A stretch of 26,098 nucleotides of DNA from IMG/VR virus record IMGVR_UViG_3300037488_001394, positions 1-26,098 of that record; one strand, written 5' to 3'. Below the pieces are notes generated by a model that was not told the origin of the DNA, searched no databases, and saw nothing but the letters and a program-made list of their open reading frames with translations. A program made the translations under genes and the position numbers. Shown here piece by piece: positions 1 through 4,976 of this stretch. The first letter of the stretch is position 1, and each line of letters opens with the position of its first letter. The DNA is from a virus.

Positions 1-283
1 CGAGCACGAAGAAGCGCGGGTCGCCGTCCTCGCGGAGCAGCACGACGGGGATCTCGCCCTCGCGCGCGTCCTCCTCGGCCTGCTCCATGAAGCGGAGCGC
101 GCCGTGCGAGGCTCGGGCCTTGACCTCGAAGTGAACGCCCTCGAGCGTCGTCGTGAGGTCGGCGTCTCCGTTGTGGCCGCTGTACTGCACGGATCGTCGA
201 GCCTCCACGCCTAGCGCGTCGGCGACGGCCTTCGCCGCCTGCCGTTCCGCGCGCTTGCCTTTCTGCCGAGATAGAGAACCCAT
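1..283 (-). CDS. PDDEXK nuclease, Holliday junction resolvase-like (partial, 3' end outside window)
   Basis: Reading the minus strand from ATG at 283 gives 94 open codons to the window edge. The N-terminus is basic (SRQKGKRAERQ, residues 5-15), as in phage resolvases that begin with a QKGKRGE-like stretch. An acidic GDAD pair follows (D40, D42), then the FEVKA strand (E53, K55), which together form the PDDEXK nuclease core. A later helix (RFMEQAEEDAREGEIPVV) resembles the 'A...EQA..DA..G..PVV' part of this family. Such enzymes cut branched DNA during phage replication, recombination or packaging. The start is not well supported: no clear Shine-Dalgarno precedes it, and GGCCGAT occurs twice just upstream. 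A transcription terminator lies between this gene and the operon before it. Family assignment is by motif recognition only. Confidence 0.7.
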   Translation of the reverse strand, partial: MGSLSRQKGKRAERQAAKAVADALGVEARRSVQYSGHNGDADLTTTLEGVHFEVKARASHGALRFMEQAEEDAREGEIPVVLLREDGDPRFFVL

Positions 284-339
284 CGGCCAGTTGATCGGCC
301 ATCGAACGCGTCCGCTGCCGTGCGCCGTTTTAGTAGTCG

Positions 340-374
340 GGAAATAAACAGAACCGGCGGGTGGTGTCCGCCGG
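340..374 (-). terminator. Probable Rho-independent terminator
   Basis: On the minus strand CCGGCGG (374-368) pairs perfectly with CCGCCGG (360-354) around a 7-base loop and is followed by a T-rich run (TTCTGTTTATTT). It sits 25 bases after the stop of the preceding gene at 399 and before the nuclease gene, so it probably ends the long left-arm transcript. The T run is interrupted, so termination may be partial. The rest of the gap (284-339) holds no gene that I can support. Confidence 0.6.
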
Positions 375-398
375 CCCTGCGAGAAGAAAATGGCTCGT

Positions 399-641
399 TC
401 AACCGAAGCGCCTCATCAGGTCGCGCAGCCGCGCTTTCTCGCGGGAAAGCGCGATGTGCGCCGTCGGATACTCCTCGACGCGGTGCGCGAGGACCGGACT
501 GACTCGGACGCAGCCCTGCGCGTACAGGTCATCGCGCAGGTCGACGGCTCGGTGCTTCGCGCGTTCGTGCATCTTGAGGAGCGCGGTTGCGTGGACGATG
601 CCGCGCGTAGGGTGCATTCCCACGCAGCGGAGAATCCTCAT
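399..641 (-). CDS. Hypothetical small protein, 80 residues
   Basis: ATG at 641 opens an 80-residue frame rich in Arg and His, ending in a helical, charged tail (SREKARLRDLMRRFG). Third-position GC is high throughout this frame, as in neighbouring genes, which argues that it is translated. I do not recognise the family. It overlaps the 529-699 frame by 113 bases, and codon use favours that frame only upstream of about 641 and this frame downstream. The two may therefore be one gene broken by a frameshift. The frame is also open upstream to ATG 692, but that extension (MTSRESPTPSDGCSSC) looks like non-coding shadow. Confidence 0.45.
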   Translation of the reverse strand: MRILRCVGMHPTRGIVHATALLKMHERAKHRAVDLRDDLYAQGCVRVSPVLAHRVEEYPTAHIALSREKARLRDLMRRFG

Positions 642-699
642 CGTACAGCTCGAGCAGCCATCGGACGGCGTCGGCGACTCCCTCGAGGTCATGCATCAT
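529..699 (-). CDS. Hypothetical small protein or N-terminal half of a frameshifted gene, 56 residues
   Basis: ATG 699 overlaps the stop of the membrane-protein gene (ATGA), the usual coupling in this operon. The first ~24 residues (MMHDLEGVADAVRWLLELYD and on) form a plausible acidic helix with GC-rich third positions. After about position 635 the frame becomes Arg/Pro-rich with poor third-position GC, while the +1 frame (gene ending at 399) becomes the better coding frame. Joining the two frames would give a smooth protein of about 100 residues. This could be a real pair of overlapping genes, a decayed gene, or a one-base sequence error. Confidence 0.4.
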   Translation of the reverse strand: MMHDLEGVADAVRWLLELYDEDSPLRGNAPYARHRPRNRAPQDARTREAPSRRPAR

Positions 700-863
700 C
701 CTCCGATGATCGACCAGAGCCATCCGGCAACGGCGACCGCTCCGGCGATAGAGAGCAGAAAGAACAGCACGGCGCAGCCGTTCGAGAGGAGCTGCATGGT
801 TCGATACTCGCGCTGGTGCCGATCGTCCGCGCGGAGCCATTCGTCCTGCTGCTGCTCACCCAT
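696..863 (-). CDS. Small membrane protein with one transmembrane helix, 55 residues
   Basis: ATG 863 overlaps the stop of the upstream gene (minus strand GATGGGTGA), and TGA at 698-696 overlaps the next ATG. The first ~24 residues are polar and charged (MGEQQQDEWLRADDRHQREY). Residues ~31-52 form a single hydrophobic helix (AVLFFLLSIAGAVAVAGWLW) ending in SIIGG. Size and topology would fit a small holin, an anti-holin or another inner-membrane phage protein, but nothing identifies it as a lysis protein. The only lysozyme homologue in the window is about 2.9 kb upstream in the same transcript direction. Its position inside a chain of overlapping genes makes it a likely real gene despite its size. 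Confidence 0.6.
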   Translation of the reverse strand: MGEQQQDEWLRADDRHQREYRTMQLLSNGCAVLFFLLSIAGAVAVAGWLWSIIGG

Positions 864-1146
864 CGGCTTCTTCCTCCTCGGCGAGCGTCTCGAGGACGCG
901 CCGCATGATGTCGAGGTCGCGTCTGGTCAGCGAGAGGGTCGCGACATTCTGCCGCTGCTCCTGGGTGAAGTTCTTTGCAGTCGCCTCGATGACGATTTCG
1001 ACTCCGGTCGCGCCGATGTAGGCCATCGCCTCGAGGCGAAACCGATGATCGGCGTCCTCGGCTCCGATCGCCTTGCGGATCGCTCGCTCTATCGTCGACT
1101 CTGGATGCATCTGCGGGTTCGCGATCTCGTCGTAGGTAATGCTCAC
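856..1146 (-). CDS. Hypothetical protein, 96 residues
   Basis: The start is GTG 1146, which overlaps the stop of the preceding gene (GTGA) and sits 5 bases after a perfect AAGGAGGT Shine-Dalgarno. That site lies in the 45-bp direct repeat at 1141-1185. The protein is helical and acidic, ending in a run of glutamates (LAEEEEADG). I do not recognise a domain. It belongs to the chain of small co-directional genes that are translationally coupled downstream of the mom-like gene. Confidence 0.65.
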   Translation of the reverse strand: MSITYDEIANPQMHPESTIERAIRKAIGAEDADHRFRLEAMAYIGATGVEIVIEATAKNFTQEQRQNVATLSLTRRDLDIMRRVLETLAEEEEADG

Positions 1147-1185
1147 GGCGTGACCTCCTTCCGCTGCTCCTCTGCGAGCTGGTCG
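1141..1185. repeat. 45-bp direct repeat, copy 1
   Basis: These 45 bases are identical to 1506-1550. On the minus strand the repeat encodes the last 13 residues of one gene (DQLAEEQRKEVTP), the Shine-Dalgarno AAGGAGGT, and the GTG start of the next gene. Flanking bases differ immediately outside both copies. Confidence 0.9.
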
Positions 1186-1511
1186 CGCTCTTTACGCAGC
1201 CGCTCGATCTCGTCGGCGGCCTCAATCAACCGTTTGTCCGATCTTACGATTACCTCTCGGGCAATCGGAGAGGCATAATCCGATGGGCTGTGCGCCGCCG
1301 CGTAGGCGCGAATCCATTCCAAAATGTCCAGGTGTTCGATTCGATCGAGAAGGGTTTTCCACTCCTTCGCGTACTCATCGCGCGGAATGGCTACCTCTAA
1401 CCGCAGCCGCTCGATCTCGTCCGCGGCGTTCGCAATGTCTACGGCGACATCGGTATCCGCCCTATAGCACGGAATCCATCCGCGCAGCCGAGTCACGATG
1501 TCATCGCTCAC
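1143..1511 (-). CDS. Hypothetical phage protein with ADEIERLR repeats, 122 residues
   Basis: GTG 1511 overlaps the upstream stop (GTGA) and follows the second copy of the AAGGAGGT-bearing 45-bp repeat. The protein opens with MSDDIVTRLRGW and contains AADEIERLR twice (around residues 29 and 101), separated by a linker with HSPSDYASPIA. The start plus coiled AADEIERLR helix is common in small uncharacterised phage proteins, particularly from alphaproteobacterial phages (recollection, not a search). The C-terminus (DQLAEEQRKEVTP) is identical to that of the neighbouring 86-residue protein because the DNA repeat covers both gene ends. Function unknown. Confidence 0.65.
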   Translation of the reverse strand: MSDDIVTRLRGWIPCYRADTDVAVDIANAADEIERLRLEVAIPRDEYAKEWKTLLDRIEHLDILEWIRAYAAAHSPSDYASPIAREVIVRSDKRLIEAADEIERLRKERDQLAEEQRKEVTP

Positions 1512-1550
1512 GGCGTGACCTCCTTCCGCTGCTCCTCTGCGAGCTGGTCG
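1506..1550. repeat. 45-bp direct repeat, copy 2
   Basis: Perfect copy of 1141-1185, offset by 365 bp, the length of one gene unit. It includes the end of the 86-residue gene and the start of the 122-residue gene. Recombination between the copies would delete exactly one gene and keep a good ribosome-binding site for the next. Confidence 0.9.
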
Positions 1551-1768
1551 GCGACATGGCGAAGCATCGGCATCGCGTTCCGCGCGACGCTTTCCAGCTC
1601 ATCGCGGAGCGTCTTCGCGATTCCGTCGCAGACTGCGAGCGGAGCCGCGCCGGCCTCGCTCTCGATGGTGACGATCGCCTGGAGCGACACGCGTCCTCGG
1701 ACGGCGTCGATGGAGATCGCGGTGCGTCCGTCGCGCCGGGTCGAGATCCAGTTCGGCGAGTCGATCAT
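1508..1768 (-). CDS. Hypothetical protein, 86 residues
   Basis: ATG 1768 overlaps the stop of the mom-like gene (ATGA), so I prefer it to the upstream in-frame ATG at 1798, which would overlap that gene by 34 bases. The protein looks like a small alpha/beta fold (strands in SIDAVRGRVSLQAIVTIES, then a helix DGIAKTLRDELESVARNAM). It ends with the same DQLAEEQRKEVTP tail as the next gene because of the 45-bp direct repeat. I do not recognise it. Coupling to the mom-like gene makes a joint function possible but unproven. Confidence 0.6.
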   Translation of the reverse strand: MIDSPNWISTRRDGRTAISIDAVRGRVSLQAIVTIESEAGAAPLAVCDGIAKTLRDELESVARNAMPMLRHVADQLAEEQRKEVTP

Positions 1769-2256
1769 GTTGTTTTTGCTTTCAGAATGCGCGCCCATCG
1801 GACCTTCCCAGCCACATCGGCATCACGACCATTTAAGGCGCGTCGGTAACCCGGAAGTACTATTGAGCGATCTCGCTCACGCGGTTTCGACACATGATCC
1901 ACAATCCAGCCCGCAGCGCGATACATTGTTCCTGTGTGTACCGAAAGATCTTGGTACGAGATAAGTTTTTCGCATTCCGGGTGTTGATCCCTAAACCATC
2001 TTGCCATCCACGCCAAGAAGCGGCTTGCCGTGTTTCTTGGTGCGTCGGGCGCACAGGCCATCCGACGGAGTTCGCGCCAATGAGACGGCAGGCATCGAGT
2101 AGAGGGATTGTTCCAGAGCGCCACCGCATAGGTGATTCCATCCGCATGAGCATGGAACGCTTGTGTCCACGGTCCTTTGGAGCAGTTAGGCAAGCGAGAA
2201 TGCCATGCCCTCACCAGTTGGACCGCGTGCGGTTTTGGGCATTGGCTGAATGCCAA
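1765..2256 (-). CDS. Mom-like DNA modification protein (GNAT fold)
   Basis: The sequence resembles the Mom family, GNAT-fold proteins of which phage Mu Mom converts adenine to N6-carbamoylmethyladenine and so hides phage DNA from restriction enzymes. Recognisable blocks, numbered from a TTG start at 2256, are WHSRLPN (18-24), ELRRMACAPDAP (62-73), NTAS (75-78, acetyl-CoA loop region), LISYQD (98-103) and YRAAGW (112-117). The frame stays open to ATG 2352, but that extension runs through a tRNA-like sequence (2270-2342). I therefore prefer the TTG, although it lacks a clear Shine-Dalgarno; ATG 2352 is the alternative. Base composition is visibly less GC-rich than in neighbouring genes, suggesting separate acquisition. 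Gene stop overlaps the next ATG. Confidence 0.7.
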   Translation of the reverse strand: MAFSQCPKPHAVQLVRAWHSRLPNCSKGPWTQAFHAHADGITYAVALWNNPSTRCLPSHWRELRRMACAPDAPRNTASRFLAWMARWFRDQHPECEKLISYQDLSVHTGTMYRAAGWIVDHVSKPRERDRSIVLPGYRRALNGRDADVAGKVRWARILKAKTT

Positions 2257-2269
2257 GTGTCTAGCTCGA

Positions 2270-2342
2270 AGCGCGGAGGTCGGAGTCGAACCGCCGTCTC
2301 CCGTCTGGAACAACGGGTGCACTTCCCTTGTGCTATCCGCGC
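2270..2342 (-). tRNA. tRNA-Gly(UCC)-like element, possibly degenerate
   Basis: The minus strand folds as a cloverleaf. The acceptor is GCGCGGA/TCCGCGC (7 perfect pairs). The D stem is GCAC/GTGC with loop AAGGGAA. The anticodon stem is CCCGT/ACGGG, with an 8-base loop TGTTCCAG instead of 7. The T loop is TTCGACT on a stem GGCGG/CCGAC with one G-A mismatch. One extra C separates the T stem from the acceptor. The discriminator is T at 2270 and no CCA is encoded. The best reading of the anticodon is TCC (Gly), consistent with U73. The two extra bases and the mismatch suggest a decayed or atypical tRNA, or a tRNA-like leader of the mom-like gene. Confidence 0.5.
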
Positions 2343-2348
2343 AAAAGT

Positions 2349-2390
2349 TCATAGAGTTTCATCCTCGTACTGCGGCACCTTCGTCTTCAC
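2349..2390 (-). CDS. Possible 13-residue minigene or gene remnant
   Basis: GTG 2390 overlaps the stop of the CsrA-like gene (GTGA). The short frame (MKTKVPQYEDETL) ends in TGA that overlaps ATG 2352 (ATGA). Both junctions follow the coupling rule of this operon. It may be the surviving start of a gene replaced when the tRNA-like element and mom-like gene arrived, a translated minigene, or chance. Confidence 0.25.
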   Translation of the reverse strand: MKTKVPQYEDETL

Positions 2391-2572
2391 TTGATCTCCT
2401 CCCGCATGATGCGGAGCCGCTTGTCGCAGCAGAAGGCCATTCGGACCTTCTCGCCGAGGATCTCCGCGATGTCGATGTATCCGAGTGGCTCGCCGTCGAT
2501 GGAGAGCGAGACGCGCTCGCCCTCCTTTCGGACGAGCACGACGCAGCCGTGCCGTTTCGGTTGTTCGTTCAT
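2387..2572 (-). CDS. CsrA-like RNA-binding translational regulator
   Basis: ATG 2572 overlaps the upstream stop (ATGA); the product is 61 residues, the size of CsrA. It carries the CsrA pattern: VVLVRKEGER (11-20), corresponding to the usual LVLTRKxGE; GEKVRMAF (40-47), corresponding to G.KVR(I/L)G; and REEI (57-60) with the conserved RNA-contacting Arg. The 'AP' after the second motif is replaced by CD, and a few residues are inserted around 24-31. CsrA dimers bind GGA motifs near ribosome-binding sites and block or stabilise mRNAs. The gene's own leader holds a 13-bp hairpin and two GGAGACG motifs, consistent with autoregulation. Identification rests on motif recognition; divergence leaves activity open. 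Confidence 0.65.
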   Translation of the reverse strand: MNEQPKRHGCVVLVRKEGERVSLSIDGEPLGYIDIAEILGEKVRMAFCCDKRLRIMREEIK

Positions 2573-2820
2573 GCTCTCGTCTCCTTCGTCTCCTCGCCTG
2601 GGCCGGATATTGAGTCCGGCCCAGGCGCGCTCGGGAGACAGCAGCGCGCGTCCTGCGCGGTGAGCGAGCGGCATCCTATAGCCGCTCGATACTCGGCCAT
2701 GCGGCGAACATAGGTTCGCGCGAGAAGTTCGCAGGAATCTTCGACGCGCATCCGGTTCACCATAGAGAGAAGACCCTCCATCACAGACGCGGAGAGATGA
2801 GGTCGGCGCGGCTTGCTCAT
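2569..2820 (-). CDS. Hypothetical protein, 83 residues
   Basis: ATG 2820 overlaps the stop of the Gp157-like gene (ATGA). The N-terminal part is basic (MSKPRRPHLSASVMEG) and is followed by a helix with LLARTYVRRMAEYRAAIG. The last ~25 residues are Pro/Gly-rich and low in structure, and that segment of the gene carries the 13-bp hairpin at 2595-2627. The shape of the 3' end may be dictated by the RNA element rather than by the protein. Function unknown. Confidence 0.6.
   Translation of the reverse strand: MSKPRRPHLSASVMEGLLSMVNRMRVEDSCELLARTYVRRMAEYRAAIGCRSLTAQDARCCLPSAPGPDSISGPGEETKETRA
2595..2627 (-). promoter_or_regulatory. 13-bp perfect hairpin in the leader of the CsrA-like gene
   Basis: Arms CGCCTGGGCCGGA and TCCGGCCCAGGCG pair without a mismatch around a 7-base loop. 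On the minus strand the hairpin is followed by AGGAGACGAAGGAGACG and then the ATG at 2572. It lies in the 3' end of the preceding gene, so it is also coding. There is no T tract, so a terminator is unlikely; an RNA element governing translation or processing fits better. Confidence 0.6.
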
Positions 2821-3329
2821 CGGATCGAGACTCGCTTCCCGCGCTCGCCGAGATGCGCGAATGGCACGATGTCGCCTCGCTCGAGCGCCTCGCGGATCGC
2901 CTCGCTGTTCACGGTCGGCTTGTTCGAAAGCGCCCACGCCGGCAGCTCGTCGACGGCGCAGTCGAGGACCAGCGGAGCCTTGCCGCCGTTCGCGACGAGC
3001 GCGACGCGGAATCTCGAGGTCTCCTGCTTGCCCAGGCCGTGCGTCTCGAAGAACCATCGCAGCCGCTCGCGCAGGCTGTCGGCGACGCGCTCGTCGGTGC
3101 GCGCGAGGTCGCCGATGCGCTTGGCCTCGGCTTTCCTGGAGGCCGACCGCGCGTCGAGTTCCGCGATCATAGAGCAGTATCGGTCGAGCTTCTCGCTGGT
3201 GTTCGCGAGCATCTCGGCCTCGAATGACGCGAACGCGGCCTCGGTCTCTGGCGTGACCTCGCCGCCGGTCTCGGCGAGCAGATCGTGCAGGGCGCGGAGA
3301 TCGTCGGCGATCTCGTAAATGGTCGGCAT
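2817..3329 (-). CDS. Siphovirus Gp157-like protein
   Basis: This 170-residue protein starts MPTIYEIADDLRALHDLLAETGGEVTP, followed by a long charged coiled helix (~35-100) and a C-terminal beta-rich section (SRFRVALVANGGKAPLVLD). That is the layout of the siphovirus Gp157 family, first linked to phage resistance in Streptococcus and common next to phage recombination genes; its molecular role remains unclear. A GAGG ribosome-binding site precedes ATG 3329, and the gene follows the preceding one by three bases. The assignment is by sequence pattern and is fairly secure. Confidence 0.75.
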   Translation of the reverse strand: MPTIYEIADDLRALHDLLAETGGEVTPETEAAFASFEAEMLANTSEKLDRYCSMIAELDARSASRKAEAKRIGDLARTDERVADSLRERLRWFFETHGLGKQETSRFRVALVANGGKAPLVLDCAVDELPAWALSNKPTVNSEAIREALERGDIVPFAHLGERGKRVSIR

Positions 3330-3332
3330 GGT

Positions 3333-3551
3333 TCAGTCCTCTCTCGATCCGGCGACGCGGATCGTCTGGTGTGCGATGATGGAGAGCGCGAGCCGGCGCG
3401 CGAGGCGCAGCCGGCGCAGATCGCCGTAGGTCTCGACGGCGCTCTCGACGGCAGACTCGTAGCGGGAGACGACGCCTTGCCGCGTCCTCGCCTCGATGAT
3501 CCAGTCGCAGAGCGCGCGGATGCGGTCTGCGTGTGCAGCGTAGTGGTTCAC
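3333..3551 (-). CDS. Hypothetical protein, 72 residues
   Basis: GTG 3551 overlaps the upstream stop (GTGA), which fits the operon better than an in-frame ATG upstream inside the previous gene. The product is all-helical and basic (RIRALCDWIIEARTRQG, later LRRLRLARRLALSIIAHQ). No family recognised. Its position between two small coupled genes suggests an accessory early function. Confidence 0.55.
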   Translation of the reverse strand: MNHYAAHADRIRALCDWIIEARTRQGVVSRYESAVESAVETYGDLRRLRLARRLALSIIAHQTIRVAGSRED

Positions 3552-3784
3552 TTCTGCTCCTCTGGGTAGCAGTCCCAGCCGAGCGTTCGCGCGACGCGCT
3601 CGCGCCAGAATGGGTCTTGGTTCATGTGCGCGGCGGCGAGTGCGCCGCAAGCCATCCGGCGCGCGTCGTCGCGCTCCGCGATGAGCCTAGCGATGCTCTC
3701 GGCCGCGCGCTCGATCGCCGGCTCGGTGCCTCGGATCGCCGTCGCGATCGAGCGCAGCTCCTCGATGAGATCGGCGTCGCTCAT
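3548..3784 (-). CDS. Hypothetical protein, 78 residues
   Basis: ATG 3784 overlaps the stop of the lysozyme-like gene (ATGA). The N-terminal two thirds form an amphipathic helix (IEELRSIATAIRGTEPAIER and on). The C-terminus contains NQDPFWRERVARTLGWDCYPEE, of a type seen in small unknown phage proteins. No signal peptide or membrane helix is visible, so it is not an obvious holin despite following the lysozyme. Function unknown. Confidence 0.6.
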   Translation of the reverse strand: MSDADLIEELRSIATAIRGTEPAIERAAESIARLIAERDDARRMACGALAAAHMNQDPFWRERVARTLGWDCYPEEQK

Positions 3785-4176
3785 CGCTGCGCCTTCCTCT
3801 CGACGCGGCGCGCGTAGCCGAGCGTCGACGGCTTCGTGTGACCGCGCGGCCCGCCGTTGTGGATTCGCGCCACGGTCAGGAGATCCCAGGACGGCGCGTA
3901 GCGGGTGAGGTAGGCGAGCACGACGCGCTCGGCGATCGCCTGATCGCGCACCGACTGGTAGCCGAGCGCGCGGAGGTCGGGATGCCGCTCGGTCGCGTCG
4001 ATCCAGTAGGCGCGGTGGATCTGGTACGGGCCGAGCGCGCGGCCTCCGTCGCCGACGGCGTTCGCCGGGTCGGCGTCGCCGCCGGTCTCGACGGCGCGAA
4101 TCGCGTCGAGGATCGGGCGCGTGTCGAGCGCCGCCGGCGGCGGCGCGAGCAGGAGAGAGAGGAGGAGGATGTCCAC
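3781..4176 (-). CDS. Invertebrate-type (destabilase-like) lysozyme, probable endolysin
   Basis: From GTG 4176 the 131-residue product begins with a hydrophobic stretch (MDILLLSLLLAPPPAALDT), a likely signal or signal-anchor. Then come AVETGGD (E30 as the likely catalytic Glu), AVGDGGRALGPYQIH (40-54; D43 a possible second acid) and ARIHNGGP (103-110), which match i-type lysozymes. These cleave the glycan strands of peptidoglycan. An in-frame ATG at 4200 lies inside a leader hairpin; alignment with four other copies of that leader places the true start at the GTG, although the Shine-Dalgarno here is weak (GCGAGAC). A secreted endolysin can act with only a small membrane-depolarising partner. 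Its place among early-type genes is unusual. Confidence 0.7.
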   Translation of the reverse strand: MDILLLSLLLAPPPAALDTRPILDAIRAVETGGDADPANAVGDGGRALGPYQIHRAYWIDATERHPDLRALGYQSVRDQAIAERVVLAYLTRYAPSWDLLTVARIHNGGPRGHTKPSTLGYARRVERKAQR

Positions 4177-4192
4177 GGCTGTCTCGCTTTCT

Positions 4193-4209
4193 GCCGGCAT
4201 CGTGCCGGC
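4193..4209 (-). promoter_or_regulatory. Leader stem-loop, copy E (lysozyme gene)
   Basis: GCCGGCA and TGCCGGC pair over 7 bp around a CGA loop. It begins 6 bases after the stop of the preceding gene and is followed by GCGAGACAGCC and GTG 4176. It is the fifth copy of the conserved leader. Here the ATG in the loop happens to be in frame with the gene. Confidence 0.75.
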
Positions 4210-4215
4210 GGTGAA

Positions 4216-4470
4216 TCAGATGATGCCGATCATGCGCGCCTCATGCTCGCTCATCGAGCAGCCTTGATAGGCGTGAAGGCCGTTGCGCTGCACGATGCGA
4301 TAGACGGCGGCTCCGCGAAAGGGTCGCTCTGCGGGGCTAGAGCGGCGAACCTGCACAAGATGTACGCCGCCAGTCGAGGCTGTGTCGCGACCGCCGCTGA
4401 TATCAAACGAGTAGGGGCGTTCGGCGATGGTCTGATAGCGACGGGAAGAGGTCGGAAGCTTGCTGCTCAT
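4216..4470 (-). CDS. Hypothetical protein, 84 residues
   Basis: ATG 4470 follows the conserved leader (stem-loop, then AAGGAGACAGCC). The same frame is open upstream to ATG 4557, which would overlap the previous stop. That extension is Arg-rich and runs through a hairpin, so I reject it. The protein has Arg-rich beta-like segments (VHLVQVRRSSPAERPFRG, VYRIVQRNGLHAYQG) and a short helix near the end (SEHEARMIGII). No family recognised. Confidence 0.6.
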   Translation of the reverse strand: MSSKLPTSSRRYQTIAERPYSFDISGGRDTASTGGVHLVQVRRSSPAERPFRGAAVYRIVQRNGLHAYQGCSMSEHEARMIGII

Positions 4471-4482
4471 GGCTGTCTCCTT

Positions 4483-4499
4483 GCCGGCATCGTGCCGGC
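4483..4499 (-). promoter_or_regulatory. Leader stem-loop, copy D
   Basis: GCCGGCA and TGCCGGC pair over 7 bp around a CGA loop. On the minus strand it is followed directly by AAGGAGACAGCC and ATG 4470. No promoter is evident nearby, so the element works without one. Confidence 0.8.
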
Positions 4500-4515
4500 G
4501 TGACGGGTTGGACTC

Positions 4516-4539
4516 GGGAGCCGTCTTGCGACGGCTCCC
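4516..4539 (-). terminator. Hairpin with GCAA tetraloop, possible attenuator or RNA-processing site
   Basis: GGAGCCGTC and GACGGCTCC pair perfectly (plus one further G-C pair) around GCAA, a stable GNRA tetraloop on the minus-strand RNA. It lies 15 bases after the stop of the 140-residue gene. No T tract follows, so it would not be an efficient intrinsic terminator. It may protect the upstream message from 3' decay. Confidence 0.45.
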
Positions 4540-4553
4540 CGGTCCCGCTCGTC

Positions 4554-4976
4554 TCATCGTCTCGCGCTCTTCATATCCTCTGCTCCGATCGTCCAGTTGC
4601 GAACTCCGGCGATTTCGCAAAGGACATCTCCAGCGTTCTTGACCGCTCGGTTCACTAGAGCGGCCGCTTCCGTCGTGAGGTAGTCTCCACACTCGCAGGC
4701 CTGGTACTCGTATCCGCGAGCAGCTCCAAGGCAGAGTTCCGGCTTGTAATCACGAACCATCGCTTGCCAGTTTGCGCGCGTGTACTCCGACGAGATTTCC
4801 GCAGCCTGTTCGCTGTAGCGATAGGCAACAGACCGGGCGTTCTCGGCGAAGAGAATCTTGGCGGCTTCGACTGCCTTGGAATCTTCCACCATCCGAGTGC
4901 CGTACGGCGAATGATTAATCGAGGCCCAAGCGGCGATGATGTGGATGGTTTCCGGCGGAACGATGTAGGCGCTCAT
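4554..4976 (-). CDS. Conserved phage protein of unknown function, 140 residues
   Basis: ATG 4976 follows the leader stem-loop and GAGGAGACAGCC. The start MSAYIVPPETIHIIAAWA and the block AENARSVAYRYSEQ (around residues 45-58) resemble a family of uncharacterised proteins found often in phages and plasmids, which I know only as hypothetical proteins. Four cysteines cluster in the C-terminal half (LCLGA, ACECGDYL, VLCEIAG). No catalytic motif is visible. It has its own probable promoter (-10 TATGAT at 5023-5018). Confidence 0.65.
   Translation of the reverse strand: MSAYIVPPETIHIIAAWASINHSPYGTRMVEDSKAVEAAKILFAENARSVAYRYSEQAAEISSEYTRANWQAMVRDYKPELCLGAARGYEYQACECGDYLTTEAAALVNRAVKNAGDVLCEIAGVRNWTIGAEDMKSARR

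Noticed and set aside
4471-4557. Extended start for the 84-residue gene at ATG 4557
   Set aside because: It has an ATGA overlap, but the added residues are Arg/Pro-rich and pass through a hairpin and the conserved leader, which places the start at 4470.
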